Assembly (NCBI GenBank): GCA_036936605.1
Contig: JAUPFV010000005.1
Coordinates: 6,284,345 to 6,348,344 of the forward strand
Source: Limnanthes douglasii subsp. nivea
Taxonomy: Eukaryota; Streptophyta; Magnoliopsida; Brassicales; Limnanthaceae
DNA length: 64,000 nucleotides
Direction of reading: 5' to 3'
The translations under genes and the position numbers were made by a program. Shown here in pieces: positions 1 through 12,073 of this stretch. The notes under the pieces are model-generated. The model had not been told where the DNA came from. It saw nothing but the letters and a program-made list of their open reading frames with translations, and did not search any database. The stretch's first letter is position 1, and the number at the start of each line of letters is the position of its first letter.

Positions 1-2027
1 CTCGTTTACTATATTAGTAAGAGTCTGTTGGATGTAGAAAAGAGATATATAAAATTGGAAAATTAACTTTGGCCTTGGTAATAGTAACAAAAAAAGACGA
101 GACCAACTTTCAAGTGCATTCTATCACTGTTCACACTTCTTTTTCACTCAAAAGTGTGGTGCAAAAACCCGACATATCAGGTCAAATAACCAAGTGATCT
201 GTAGAATTATGAGATTATGACATTGACTTCGCTCCTCGGACTGCGATCAAGACACAAGGAGTGGTAGATTTCTTGGTTGAGTTCTATTTGGAGCGATGCT
301 ATGTGGAATCCTCTATAGATAAGCCTGCAAAAAATGGGTAGTCTGAATAGATATGAGATCTAGTATGATGGGTTGTGGGGTCGAAATTTGTCTACTCTCC
401 CATTTTGGAGACCTGATGTACCAATCAATATGTTTTGATTTCAAGGTTTCAAACAACGAGGTGGAATATGAAGTGGAAACAGCTGAGCTAAGACTGGCTC
501 AAATATGTGGTGCTAAAAGGGTTCGATTAATAAGTGACTCCCAATTTCTCATACACCAGGCTCAAGGACAATCGAAAACAAAAAAAGAATGGTTGGCGAA
601 ATATTAACAAGTATTAAGAAAAACTTATGCCTTCTTTAAATGTATAAATTCGATGGTTGAGTCCTTAGCTACTATTACATAGACATAAACATATCCTTTG
701 ATTTTGATACAAGAATTCCCATTCATAATAATAACCTCAAAATTAGGCATTGAGACTGAGGAAAGTTTCCCAGTATCTACTATAAAAAGACAAGATTAGA
801 GACATGAAATCCAAGAGTTTATTATTAAGGGAAGTCTTCCTAAAGATTAAAATATAGTAAAGAAACTAAAATTCAGAGCACATGGTATTTTTGTTGTAAA
901 TGAGGTCCTTTGTAAAAAAATCTTTTAGTATGCCTCTATTGCGTTGCCTCAGATTCGATGAGTCCCAAGTAACCTGATCTAAATTGCATGATGATAAGGC
1001 CCTACCCATTTTCGCTACAAAGCTTTGACTAGAAGGGTCTTATTAGCAGGATATTATTGGTCTTCCATCATGATGGATGTTAAATAGCTAGTTAAAAGAC
1101 GTTTTCCATGCTAGAGATTTGGAAATACAATACATGTACCATCAGTTCCTATGGAATCAATAACCGAAGCAATACCATTTGATATATGGGGAATTGATCT
1201 GGTGGGACCTCCACCGATGGCCTTCGCAGATAGTCGAGCCATAATATTAGCAGTAGATTATTTTTCTAAATGGGTGGAAGTTGCACCTCTCTCAGGGACT
1301 ACCTCTAAAGAAGTAATCAAGTTTATCATTTCCAATATATGTTGTAGATTTGGCTTTTCTATAAGTATTACAACATATAATGGTCCTCAATTTAATAATA
1401 AGGACATGAATTTTTTTTATACTTCTAGAGAGATTCGACATTGTTTCTCTCACCTTTTCATCCCCAAAGTTAACGGCTATATAAAGGTTGTGAACATAAT
1501 TATTTTCACGGGTCTCACGAAAAACTTAGATGGGGCAGCAGGCAAATGCTCAGATTACTTACAATAAGTGTTATGGGAATATTTAACTACTCATCATACT
1601 TCCATACAAGAATATTATTTTGCTTTACTCTATGGGATGGATGCAATAACACCAATAGAATCTATTTTTCCTTATTTAAGAGTTCAATATTATTCTGAAT
1701 ATACTAACGAGACAGCAGTAAGAGCTCAGCTAGATTTGATTTAAGAAAAAAGAGTCAAAGATCATTTAAGAACGATGCATTATGACGGTTTAATGAGGAG
1801 AAAGTATGCATCCAAAATTTGAAGAAGATAATTTGAATTAGGGGATAAAGTTTTGAGAAAAATGTTATTACACACCAAAGACATGAAATTCAGAAAGCTG
1901 ACACCATGAAGGCACATATACTGTCAGTAAAAGGATTAAGAAGGGAACGTATTGGTTGGTCGATCAAGAAGGCAGCCCATTGAGGCACCCATGTAATATC
2001 AAACATTTGAGACTTTATCTTGAGTAA
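1..2027 (+). pseudogene. pol: Decayed Tat-lineage Ty3/gypsy pol (RNaseH, archaeal RNaseH, integrase)
   Basis: The 3' half of a retrotransposon polyprotein that enters from the left edge of the window, recognised by alignment to the intact pol at 15,754-18,981. Bases 1-60 give the end of the first RNase H (YYISKSLLDVEKRY) and 200-285 give DIDFAPRTAI with VVDFLVEF. Bases 340-700 give the second, archaeal-type RNase H (NNEVEYE, ISDSQF), 960-1110 the integrase zinc-binding part, 1150-1570 the integrase core and 1600-2027 the C-terminal part ending RLYLE-stop. Dual RNase H is a hallmark of the Tat lineage. Stops and frame changes are spread throughout. In the core the second catalytic Asp is Tyr (TTYNGPQF) and the Glu position is Lys (GYIKVVN), so the integrase is dead. 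RT, gag and the 5' LTR lie outside the window. Confidence 0.88.
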
Positions 2028-2175
2028 ATATGTAAAATGTTTACTTTATTTTTGTCAAATATAAATATTTAGGGGACATGCTATATCCTATCCTGGTGGC
2101 TCGGGAAGGTTTTAACGAGATGTCCGAATAATTATTAACCTACAATTTTTGCCTTAATATTTTGTTCATAAGTAT

Positions 2176-2345
2176 ACTTGTGTATTAATTTTGTTTGCCT
2201 ACGAATGGATTACCTTCGAATAACTTGTGTATTAATTTTGTTTGCCTTCGAATGTCTTGTGTTTTAATTTTATTTGTCTTTGAATGAGATATATATTAAA
2301 AAAATTGCCTTCAAATGAATTGTCTTCGAATGGATTGTGTATCAA
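2176..2345 (+). repeat. Degenerate tandem repeats in Tat 3' non-coding region
   Basis: Two near-identical copies of an AT-rich unit containing ACTTGTGTATTAATTTTG followed by TTTGCCTTCGAATG begin at 2176 and 2223. Shorter, more divergent units follow at about 2255 and 2290. The array lies just downstream of the decayed pol stop and before the antisense gene remnant. Tat elements such as Retand and pea Ogre are known to amplify tandem repeats in this hypervariable 3' region, so the position fits. The rest of 2028-2480 is AT-rich and non-coding. Confidence 0.6.
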
Positions 2346-2480
2346 GTTCATGTACTTTCAGTTAAAGTTCGTATGAATGATTAAAATGGATTATATCTGA
2401 ATAGATTAGATTGATTTATAAAATTAAGAAGTTGTAAGGAAAATAAACATAATCATTGAATTAATAAACAAGTCCAAACT

Positions 2481-2543
2481 ACCTTGGGTGGTTCAATGAC
2501 TTGATCCAAATTTTAAAAAAATACCTTGGCCTTGCCAAGGACT
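2481..2543. other. Paired CCTTGG...CCAAGG motif between convergent pol and antisense gene
   Basis: At 2522-2543 there is a hairpin-capable sequence, CCTTGGCCTTGCCAAGG flanked by TA and ACT, which is nearly identical to the reverse complement of 15,435-15,455 in the young Tat element. A second, more diverged copy at 2481-2502 pairs with the young copy at 15,348-15,368 (both contain AGTCATTG on the antisense-gene strand). The motif lies between the pol stop and the antisense-gene stop in both elements. Its function is unknown; an RNA 3'-end or transport signal is a guess. Confidence 0.5.
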
Positions 2544-2675
2544 TAGACAAAACATCTGAACAAAATAACGAAATGCCTTTTATACAACAAGCACTTACAC
2601 GGTACAACATGATATAATCTATTTGAATTTGGGTTCATTCCCATCATAATTTCCTTTTTCTTATTCTTTTGATCT

Positions 2676-5289
2676 TCAACTGTGAGAGTCCCTTACATTA
2701 CTATCATTGGAGCCATCGTTGGGTGAGTTTTCTGAAATACTCAACTGGTCGGCTAGGGATATATCATTGGGCCACAAGTTCTTTGGAACCAATTCTCACA
2801 AAGACCCAAAGACTAGTGTATGAAATATCTTGTGGAATTTCAAGACAATATCGGATTTGATTGAGGCATCCATTTTGTTTAAAGATTCTAGGATCCCATC
2901 AGCATAAGCCTCCAAAGTCTGTTCTATCTCTTTAGCATTAGCTTTAAAAGAAGTTGTCTCATTTTCGTATTTTTTAATAAAGACTTTATAATCAGTATTT
3001 TACTTCAGTAAATTTTCATTGGTGCGCTTGTTAGTGGTTTGATGATTCTTCAATAAAGTAACCTCTCCATATATAGAGCACTGCAACCCTTTGAAAGCCT
3101 CTTTTGTCTTGGAAAATTATTTCCTGAAGAGAAGCAATGTTCTCTCTATGGGACTTCACTTCTTTCTCCAGCTCCACGATAGGCCTTACATAACTCAGCA
3201 TCGAATATCCCAGTACGTCATTTTCCTTTGACAACTCAAATGGTACACCATCAAACACCATGTTAGTGGTGTTGTTTGTAGATTCTCAGGATTCTTTCTC
3301 AAATGCATTAAAATCGAGCCCCCGCCCCCCCAATATTCCCCATTGGGTTATCATCTCTAGATCTTCGCCTCTCAAATATGGGGAGGAATAGAGAGGGAGC
3401 GTTGGATACATAAATTAGAGGAGGATCGATACCAGGGATTATAGGAGGAATAATATCTGAACGCAGTGGGTTGAGGTTTTCTTTCTTTTCTTATCTCTTT
3501 TATCACTACCTTGTTTGCTTCTCTTGTGTGTCTTATTTTTCTTGGACACGTGAAGCTTCGTGGACACGTCACCTCCTTCAACAGTGGCAGCAACAACAAC
3601 TAACAAAGCTTCATCAATTTCAAATGGCCGCTCTTCGGTTCCAACTTCAATATCACTATTGGATGAGCCTTCTTTGTTTTTCTTATCCTTTTTATTTCAA
3701 TGACTGAGGACTCAATTTCTGGTCAGAAGATATACCTTGCCATCTGCAGCTTCGAGCCTTTTTAAAATGGAAGTTGGTCGGGGAAAGGTAGTGAAGTTCT
3801 CCTATGTCAACTCATGTTCGGGGTTAGTTCTCCAAAGATGACTCCGAACTAATTTGGTGGGAATAAAGTATTGATGGAAGCCGTTAGACTATTTTTCCTC
3901 GGCCCACTGATTCAACTTATTGAAAGTTACCTTTTCATCTTCCAAGTGATGCATAAAAGGCTTCGAAATAGCAGTTGGAAAAAGCGTTAGAGACAAGCTA
4001 TAAAATATGTATGTATAGGAAAAATATGAATTCAAATGGAGCTACCTATATTCTTCCAAAAACTAGTAAGACTGCTCGTATTTTATTGTGATGTGATCCT
4101 TTTACCATTCTCTCACCAGTCGTCGACGAAGAGAAATTGCATCATCCACAGTTTATCTTACTCTAGCAAATCATCTACCACATTGTATTCATTCCCCATG
4201 TTAAAGTAATGTAAGGGAATTATGGAGTTACGAGACAACCCCGCGATATTAGCGAATTGCTCAATTGGCATCAGATTTTTTGATAGCCTAGAAGCCATGA
4301 TGCATGACATCAAAGTGAATCAGGCATTAAGACTATTCTTACTTGGACACAATCCTAATAGGCTAAAGTAGTTCAAAATCTCAGGGTCCAAAGAAAACCG
4401 AAGGCCCAGTTGAGCATATTCAGATTAATAACTAGCTTTCTACGACCACATCTCATCGGAGTCTTTCCGGGTGTAGGAATTCCAACCTTAACTTCGTCAG
4501 GGAACCCCCACTTTGCACTAACAACTTCTAATTTATTCTCATGAAAATACATGTAAGAAATTTTATTTAAGGCTACAAAGTGTTTAGCACTGACCTTTGC
4601 AAAGTTAGACCTTACGCGTACGACCAATGATGGAGGAAGTGTGTCAGATTCTGTTTTAAGGGTTTTGCTTTTGCCCTTTCCCTTTTTACTACTAACTTTT
4701 TTCAAAACTTTCTTTTTAACTGTCTTCGAAGTCTCCCCGGTTTGACCAAATGTCTCAAGAGGAGAATACTCAGTGATAGTGTCCATGTTTTCTTCCATGA
4801 CCATCAGACTAGATCGTGAAGGTTAGAGATGCTGCGAAACTATGTTATCCTCTTCACTTGGTTGTTGGAAGAAATCTTGGTTATGCTTAGAAGGCTCATC
4901 GAATTGAGGTGAAATATTTTCTGCCATGTTTGGATTTTGTGAGGAGGAATTGTTGAAAGGTTGTCTTTGTTGCGCTGACCCTATTTCTCAAGATGGATTA
5001 GCTTTACCTTTAGACCGTCTGGTCACTCTAGAAGAATGTTTTCTTCAAAATCGGAACCCATGGCTTTGAATGTTGAAAGAATCCGATGACAAGTGGCTCA
5101 TTGAGATCGATATGACTTTAGTGAACGAATGGACAGTCGAAGACGATTCAGATGGAATATTACGTCTCTTATAGAGATAGACTCCTCTGTCGTTGATTGA
5201 TGGAGTTATTACAACTGTACTCTTCTCTTCGTCTAGCTTAGATAATTTAAGCAACCGTCCTCGGTTAATACATTTCTAACGGTTAACAT
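2676..5289 (-). pseudogene. Decayed antisense ORF of the old Tat element (Transposase_28-like, coiled coil)
   Basis: This is the homologue of the antisense gene at 12,352-15,311, read on the minus strand and so opposite to its own pol. The start at 5289 gives MLTVRNVLTEDGCLN, aligning with MFTARTALIKAGWLN of the young copy. At 4373-4804 it has a basic Lys-rich stretch followed by KWGFPDEVKVGIPTPGKTP and LNWAFGF, matching the Transposase_28-type segment KWGIPENVKIRIP and FNWGLRF. After an intron-like AT-rich gap near 3998-4045 comes a segment matching QVTCGKINAWAAENW. At 3031-3261 VFDGVPFELSKENDVLGYSML precedes the coiled-coil region, and KSDIVLKFHKIF lies near the C-terminus before a stop at 2676-2678. 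Many stops and frameshifts make it non-functional. Its value is comparative: start, intron position and domain order match the young copy. Confidence 0.75.
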
Positions 5290-5456
5290 ACAAACGTTGA
5301 AATGTTACTAGAAAAAATATTTGAGATGGTTGAAGCGGTGGAGGAGAAGAAAATATCATTGGTGGCTAACTAGATATCAATAGTGAAGAAAAATTTCTCT
5401 CTATGATATAATTTATTTCTCTCTAAAAACCTCTAAAATGGGAAAATGAGAGAAGA

Positions 5457-5620
5457 ACTTATAAAAGAAGATGTAAAAAACTCTTAAATACCTTACTAGG
5501 GAAGTGTAAACACAACTAACAGCTATAATCCCTAAAGAGGTGGAAACGTTTTTTATTGATTGGCTCGCCTCACCTAGGGTAAAACAAATTTGTGGCTATA
5601 ATCAAGTAATGACACGTGTC
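5457..5620 (-). promoter_or_regulatory. Promoter region of the old antisense ORF (G-box palindrome, TATA-like)
   Basis: Upstream of the decayed antisense ORF on the minus strand lies GACACGTGTC at 5611-5620, a perfect 10-bp G-box palindrome. It is identical to the one at 12,074-12,083 upstream of the young copy. A TATA-like CTTTTATAAG lies at 5457-5466, about 145 bp downstream of the G-box (about 166 bp in the young copy), followed by pyrimidine-rich leader-like sequence. That these sites work as a promoter is inference from the shared arrangement. Confidence 0.5.
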
Positions 5621-5739
5621 ATAAGTATAACTAGTTAAAAACTGCAACTTTTGGGCAATAACCATCTTCGAATAATACCATTGGATGGAGTTCAGATATG
5701 TTCATTACCCATACTCAATTAAAATATATTAGGAAAATC

Positions 5740-6204
5740 AAATTTGGAGAAATAAACAAGTGCGCGTCAAGTGCGATTCAAATATGTGTCAGTTAGCCCT
5801 CCCGAAATACCTTTGAGAGGACTAAGGGTTCTAGTGGATAAGGTCAGAAATATTCAGGGGTAATCGCTGTGGAGGGTCAGAAATCTTCGAGGGTTAATCC
5901 TGAACGAAGGTATCTACTTCATTTTTACCTTTTAACTTAGTTATTTCAGCACAAGTGTACTTACTATTTTCTTATTTATTACCTTGTATCGAATATATAA
6001 ATGGATAATTATTAATAGGATTTTCAGTCTTTTAGGCTTGGCCTATAACCATAATTTGACCTGTTATGCCCATTTACTCAAAATCACCTTATAAAAGATT
6101 TTGGAGATATAATTCAAGAGGGGTGAACTTTATCTCTCTAAACAATAAAGATAACAACTATGTTATCTCTCTACCTTCTCATCTTGTAATTATTATACAT
6201 CAAC
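5740..6204 (+). repeat. Probable 3' LTR of the old Tat element (boundaries uncertain)
   Basis: Beyond the antisense-gene promoter in plus orientation there is CACCTTATAAAAGATT near 6085-6100 (TATA-like), an AATAAAG at about 6145, a CT-rich stretch and an end at about 6204 in TACATCA. This matches U3-R-U5 organisation, and the position is where the 3' LTR of the element should be. No second LTR is in the window, so neither edge can be proved. The stretch 6205-6570 is AT-rich with nothing recognisable. Confidence 0.35.
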
Positions 6205-6578
6205 CATATTACCTAAATACTCTATGAATCAATTTAATCCTTATTATATATGATGTACTTATTTTAAATAGTGACATGAGGACAACTAAATAGGATTTTA
6301 TATTATATTTCATATATAAAAAAGATCGTACAAAGTATGTATAAATCTCATTATAAAATTGGTTTAAAATAATAGGGTTTATTCTTTTAGTAATTCTTAT
6401 TCTATTAAAAACAATTACGAGTGATACCGTTATTTATGGTTAAAAACAAACATGCATATCATATTTGAATATAAAGTTGAAGTTTATAGTAATTATTGGA
6501 ACGGGAAAAAAAATTAATGGTTGAAAGACTTACTATTAGAAATATCATATGTTTCTATTAGAAAAGTGGTAGTATAAA

Positions 6579-8817
6579 CAAAGGAGGAACTAGGACTATG
6601 GTATAAGGGGAACAAAAAAAAATTAAACCAAAAAATTATATTTATAACTCAACTTTTTAACCCATGAACAATGGATAACATCAAGAAGTGGAACTCACTC
6701 AAAATGATAACATTGAGAATACATAACAATAAATTTTATATGTGTTTGTCTTTATTTGATTATATAAAATGTCTCAATGATCTCATCGAATCTTACTGAC
6801 TTTGCAATTTTAATTTTCTATATACAATAAAAAGTAATTTTTTAAAATTTCATCTTCCATTTGACTATGAAGATTTGTTTTCACTATTTTCATAGTAAAA
6901 AAAACTATCTCTGATGTTATATTGGATGCAGGAAGTGTCAAGACAATACGTAAAAGTCTATATATTAGTGAATACACTTCATTTTCCATGTTTTTACCAT
7001 TCTTTGACATAAATATCCTTAAAATCTAGATGAGTATGAATATCTAGCCCATAATGCTATAATTCACACTTCAAACGAATTTTTTATTCTTCCAAAAAGT
7101 CATCATAATAGAGTTTTTCAGAAATCATACAAATATTCTCTATATTGAATTATATGTAATCATCTTTAGGATTCAATTATGTACTCAAAATGAGAAGCTC
7201 TAGTTCTTGTTCACTAAAATTATTGTTTAACTCCTGCAATCGTTGATTTATGGCAGCGACAAATATTTGTAATGATGTTTTATTGGCAATGTTTGTCTGT
7301 ATATTCATTTTTGTTGAAGAGATTTGAGTACATCAAAATACGTAACAGCCATGTCAGGAATCAAGATAGTATATCTCTAATAAAATAATCTCGCATTCTC
7401 TAAAAAAGACTTTCCTAACCATCCCGGGACATTCTCCATTAACAAATCTTACTAAAGTTTCCATTTGCTCCCTCTTTGAAATATATCTAAATTCATATAC
7501 AATTAAAAAAATATTTTACATTACCAATTTCCTCATGAATCATACTTTACACCTTTATGGTAAAAATATTCTTTTTGGATTTTTGTTGAAGTGTATTTGG
7601 CATTTTCGGAGCTTTAACCAAAACAACTTTTTCTTCTTCATCAATATTGTATGATGCCAAAAGTTTAACATCTCTAAAAAAATTCCCCATGTTATTTGAG
7701 TTACAACTTTCATCTTGTCTACTAAAAGCACAATCTTGGAATGTTAACAATTTTATTGCATTTATTGATGTTTTAATACGCAACTGATTTCGTTTAATTT
7801 CTTCTTCATTTTGTTTCTCAACTATATTTTCAAAGTGACACAGTTGATTTTGCATACCATAAAAACAATTGGCCGCAAAACAACAAGCTTTATTAGATTT
7901 TTTTCATTTCCCTACATAATATATACAAAAAAATATTTTCTATTATTTACTTTCCTCCAATTGTTAAAACCATTAACAATGAATATAATTGAATTACACC
8001 TTCCTAATGGTTTTTTAAAAAAGAAACAATAAAAATAATATACTGCATCTTTATCAGGGGAATACTCTAACCAATGAAATTTCTATAACTAAGATTTTTG
8101 AAATAGACGAGGATGTTTTTCAGGGCGTGAGTAAGGATAAACTTGTATTGCTTGATACATACTAAGATCGATATATGCCATCATAACTATTTTTTTATTT
8201 GGATCATGAGATTCAATTTGTCTATGCAAACCATGATCTCGTATCGAAATGTTGAAATCAATAAATTTTCCAATAGTTTCAGAAAAAATACCTTCATAAA
8301 TGGTCTCAGTTTTTTGAGAAAGTTGTCCTTGCTCAATGTTGGTTTCTTCTAAAATAACAGGTTCGTCTTCGTTGAATTTAATTGAGGTTGTAGCTTGTAC
8401 TTCTTTGAAGATACATTTTGCTTCTTTTGGGGTTTAAAAAATGAATTAATTTGTTTTCTCTTAGTGTTATTCATGATTTAGATAAGAAATGAGGGGGAAA
8501 TAGAGCCATGGACTCTAATGGGTATTTATGTAATTAGAGGTTTTGGGAATGGGAAGTGGACATTAGACTTGTATCTGTGATTAATGTTATAAGATTTAAT
8601 TAAATATTTTTATTTTCCTAAATCATAATTCAACAAAACCAATTTTTAGTTCTAAATAAAATTTTATAATACTTTGAGGACCGGGAAAATATATGAGGGG
8701 TGAAGGGGGGACCGATCATATATTTAAAAAAATTAAAAAAGATTTAGATAGAAAGTTTGGTACTGCGGTGCAGTTAGTGCGGATCGGGTTTCACCTTGGC
8801 CCCTGGTTTCGTCCCTG
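6579..8817 (-). mobile_element. Decayed hAT DNA transposon with 8-bp target duplication
   Basis: An 8-bp direct duplication AGTATAAA flanks the element at 6571-6578 and 8818-8825. The left end begins CAAAGGAGGAACTAGG. The right end read inward on the minus strand begins CAGGGACGAAACCAGG, so the terminal inverted repeats match at about 10 of 16 positions. An 8-bp duplication and CA..TG ends are typical of hAT. Inside is a decayed transposase on the minus strand. Only 2.2 kb remain and the middle of the transposase is missing, so it is a deleted copy. Confidence 0.75.
6780..8473 (-). pseudogene. ZMYM1/TTF-type hAT transposase pseudogene
   Basis: Read on the minus strand. The N-terminus begins near 8473 with MNNTKRKQINSFFKPQKK, a leader typical of the zinc-finger MYM 1-like (TTF-type) hAT transposases. 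Near 8080 comes a segment resembling the usual WF-x-W-L-x-Y zinc-finger part. Bases 7547-7855 encode the DUF4371-like part (INAIKLLTFQDCAFSRQDES, then GNFFRDVKLLASYN). At 7100-7400 there is the stretch before the C-terminal domain. At 6810-7010 the hAT dimerisation region reads LLRIVLTLPASN then EIVFFTMKIVKTNLHSQMED. Several stops and frameshifts are present, and the RNase H-fold core between DUF4371 and the C-terminus is largely deleted. No active product is expected. Confidence 0.78.
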
Positions 8818-9656
8818 AGTATAAATAAATTGTGATATTTAAGCGATACTTGATGGAGTCTACAAAAACATCTACAATGAAAATTGAGACACTTTATTCT
8901 AAAATATAAGCACATAAAAAATTGATTTACTGATGCAAATGTATGTTATAGACATAATTTACTGGAACGTTTATGAGATAATTGTCTATAGAATCGATAC
9001 ACTCAACGACTAAAATAAGGGGACTAAAAATCTTTAAAATAAAATTATTCTATTGGTTACAATCCAGTTTGACTATATTAAACATGACAAAAATATTTTA
9101 ATAAAAAAAATTAGTTACGTATGATAAAAATATATATAATTATCTTTACTAAATAAAAGTTTAAGTTCATAAAATAATTGTTTATGATTCCAATGTACCT
9201 CTAAAATAATGAATAACAGTAAAAATAATTGTATACACAAAAGGTCATATGCATTATTGCAGTCCCCGAGAGTTTGAGTTTGTCTAAAACTAATTTTTGA
9301 ATAGATAAAAAAACTACCATAGTAAAACTAAGTGAAAATCAAAATCATTGTACACCTAAAAACAGAACTTTGAGTTTGGAAAATATATTAATTACAATAA
9401 TTTATTAAAATAATTATATATTTGATATTACTTTAATTAAAAACTTAGTATTGTATATTATCATATTCCAAAATAGGCTAAACTAAAAACTAGATAAAAT
9501 TAAATGTCATATTTGAATGTTTAGTAAAATTGTAAATAAAAATAAATTAAAATGACGTGCTTTAACAATTTTTAAAACAACATAACGTCTTATTACATGT
9601 TTTTCAGTAATTTATAATGATTTGTTTAGGACTGAAACATCGTGCGTACCAAAAAT

Positions 9657-9776
9657 TATAATATGATGAAACCAGTTATAAAATGAGATATTTTTTGAAT
9701 TCTAATAACTAAATAATATAATATGATGAAACCGGATATAAAATAAAGTATTTTTCGAATTCTAAAAACTAAATCA
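9657..9776. repeat. 60-bp direct tandem duplication
   Basis: Two adjacent 60-bp units (9657-9716 and 9717-9776) both contain ATAATATGATGAAACC and GAATTCTAA. They differ at a handful of bases, so this is a simple local duplication that is not brand new. It is non-coding. Confidence 0.85.
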
Positions 9777-10792
9777 GTAATTATTATGGAATATGATAGA
9801 CAAAAGATCGTAATAATAACATTTACCAGTTCGGTTACGAGATAATCAGTTTGGTGATATTATAATTTTTGATACGCACAACATTTCAAGCATAAAAAAG
9901 CATACAAATTTATTATTAAAATTTATATAATAAAATGTTAGGTTATTAAAAAAATTGATAAACCACATCATATAAATTTGTTTATATATGTAAATTTGCT
10001 AAAAACTAACATATAACATCCAATTTTATTTAATTTTAAATTTTAAATTTATATATAATCTATATATACATTAGAGTATTATTACATAAAATACTAAATT
10101 TTATATTAAAATAATATTAAATATATAATAATTTATTATAATTATTATACTTTTAAAACCAACCATTATATTTTTTGAGGGGGGTGTCTTTTTAGATAAA
10201 CTTTTACTTATTGCTTATTGCTGACAAATATATTTTTGTTCAAAACACAATTGAAAAAAAAAGACAAGATTTAGTAATTATGTACTATATATTGTGTTCA
10301 TATTAAATCATGTCCACGTTAAAAGTAAATATTTTAATAATTCATTTGAAAATATCAAATAAAATAAAAAATCAAAATATATTTGATTTTTATTAATAAT
10401 TAGACTTTTAAATATTTTTTAATGGATTGTTTGGACTAAATTTTTTTAAAATAAAATATGATAAAAAAAATATATATCTTTAAATATATAAATTAAAATA
10501 TTTATGTATTTTAGATGAAGTGACCTCGGATAGCCTCACGCCTTAGCTTGAATTTTATGAGGTCTAAGCATTTTTCGTTTCCTATTATTTCATGAAGTTT
10601 ATAAAAGTTATCTATATATAAAAGTTTATATACAAATATAAGTGTGTTGATCTAAACAAGTGTACGTCCGACACGTGACCAAGTAAATAATCTCAAGTTT
10701 GATGCAGTGTAGGTTTAAATAAAAAAATAGTCTAATGAATATTTTGTTTTTTTTTTAATTTTAATTTTTTATTCTATTTTTTTAATTTAATT

Positions 10793-10944
10793 TTTTGATT
10801 TTAAAATTACCGATGATGAGGGTTTTTGGACTTTGCAAAATCTATAAATCTAGTTTATGGTAAAAGATTTTTTTTTTAAAATTCAGAGATTAAATTTATA
10901 GATTTTGCAAAGTCCAAAAACTTTCGGTGATTTTAAAATCAAAA
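10793..10944. repeat. Foldback (hairpin) element, possible MITE
   Basis: Inverted arms of about 60 bp: the left arm starts TTTTGATTTTAAAAT at 10,793 and includes GGACTTTGCAAAATCTATAA. The right arm ends ATTTTAAAATCAAAA at 10,944 and includes TTATAGATTTTGCAAAGTCC. Only about 30 bp separate them, so the RNA could form a long stem. No clear target duplication is seen. Similar AT-rich arm sequence recurs at about 59,460-59,640 and 60,230-60,480, suggesting a dispersed family. Confidence 0.7.
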
Positions 10945-11414
10945 GACTAAATAAAAGAAAACAAATAGTTGATAGACCTCCGTCTGTAATTTAAAAATTG
11001 AAAAATGAGATAATATTAAAAAAATGAGATAGCCAATAAACCATTACTTAACCGAATAGTTTCGACACGTAACCAAATAGATAAACAGGAGCGGATATGA
11101 CATATTATTTATATTTTCTTTCAACTAAATATATTTCCCTCCAGTAGGAAAACTAGGGATGCTACAAACAACCAGTAAATTTTGTTTATGGTTATTATTT
11201 ATGTAATCTTAAAATAAAATAAACCATTATATTATATATAGTATTTATATTTGTTTAGTTATGAAAGCCAACATATAAAAATTAATAATTTTATTCGATT
11301 ATATACAAAACCTACATTATTAAAATAAAAAATAAATAAACTATTCTTAAAAATTAAATATACGAATTAACAAAATTCAAAAGCGTAAGTTTGTCAACTA
11401 AAAAATATAAATAT

Positions 11415-11916
11415 TGGTGTGGATAAAAGTAGCCTGGGGGTAGGCTGGTAATTTCAAGTGGAGTTTTAAGGCGGTGTAAGGGTGTTTCACGGTGGTGTGG
11501 TGGTGTTTAAAGGTGTTTCAAAGTATTTCAAGGTGTTTCAAGGTGTTTTAAGGGTGGAGAGTGAATTAAGCAGCCTGGCAGCAGTTAATTTTTCTTACCC
11601 ATAGTTAATGCTGGTGGTTGGGCATTTATAGTGTGAAATTTGGGCCCTTATGGGCTTTCGGGTCAAGTTTAATGGACCCGGGTCATGTTTAAAGACCCAT
11701 AAGTTTTAAGCAGATGTGCAGGTAGCTTAGTCAGATAGTGTTTAGGTTTTTTAGTACTTTAGTCATAGTTCGAACTGCCTTAAGTTTACAGTGTTCGAAA
11801 TCATTTGTCCGGTTATAAAGTCCTGTCCGAATTGAATACTTGGAGTCTGTCCGAATTTACGGGGAGATTTACTTTGGACTACCCCTTCGGGGAGCACTTC
11901 GAATTCGGACTCATCA
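11415..11916 (-). repeat. 3' LTR of the young Tat element
   Basis: 502 bp. On the minus strand it begins TGATGAGTCCGAATTCG and ends ATCCACACCA. A TATA box (ACTATAAATG on the minus strand, core at 11,624-11,630) marks the U3/R boundary region. A tandem of about five imperfect 11-bp units (AAGGTGTTTCA) lies at about 11,500-11,555. It is identical to the 5' LTR except C versus T at about 11,574. U3 faces the antisense-gene promoter, so the two promoters lie back to back about 330 bp apart. Confidence 0.95.
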
Positions 11917-11920
11917 GGAG

Positions 11921-11930
11921 CCCCTTTTTT
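11921..11930 (-). promoter_or_regulatory. Polypurine tract
   Basis: AAAAAAGGGG on the minus strand, four bases before the 3' LTR start. This is the usual place and composition of the plus-strand DNA primer of an LTR retrotransposon. Confidence 0.75.
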
Positions 11931-12073
11931 AGGTTTTTGAACAAGTGTCTTTTTCAAAGAACTGAAAAACAGTCTGATTGAGGAAGTGGTCCTCCAATTC
12001 GGAGAGAATTGAGGACGGACCCGGACAGGGCAATCGTTTCGAATTCCAAACGTTTCTTTGCCAAAGTTAGTGG

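Larger units (their letters stand above)
8826..11414. other. AT-rich intergenic DNA without recognisable genes
   Basis: Very AT-rich sequence with long A and T runs. I see no protein-like reading frame of any family. It contains one 60-bp tandem pair (9657-9776) and one foldback (10,793-10,944), listed separately. A roughly 22-bp pair of direct repeats starting CGACACGT lies at 10,669-10,690 and 11,063-11,084, on either side of the foldback. The young Tat element inserted at the right end of this stretch. Confidence 0.6.
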
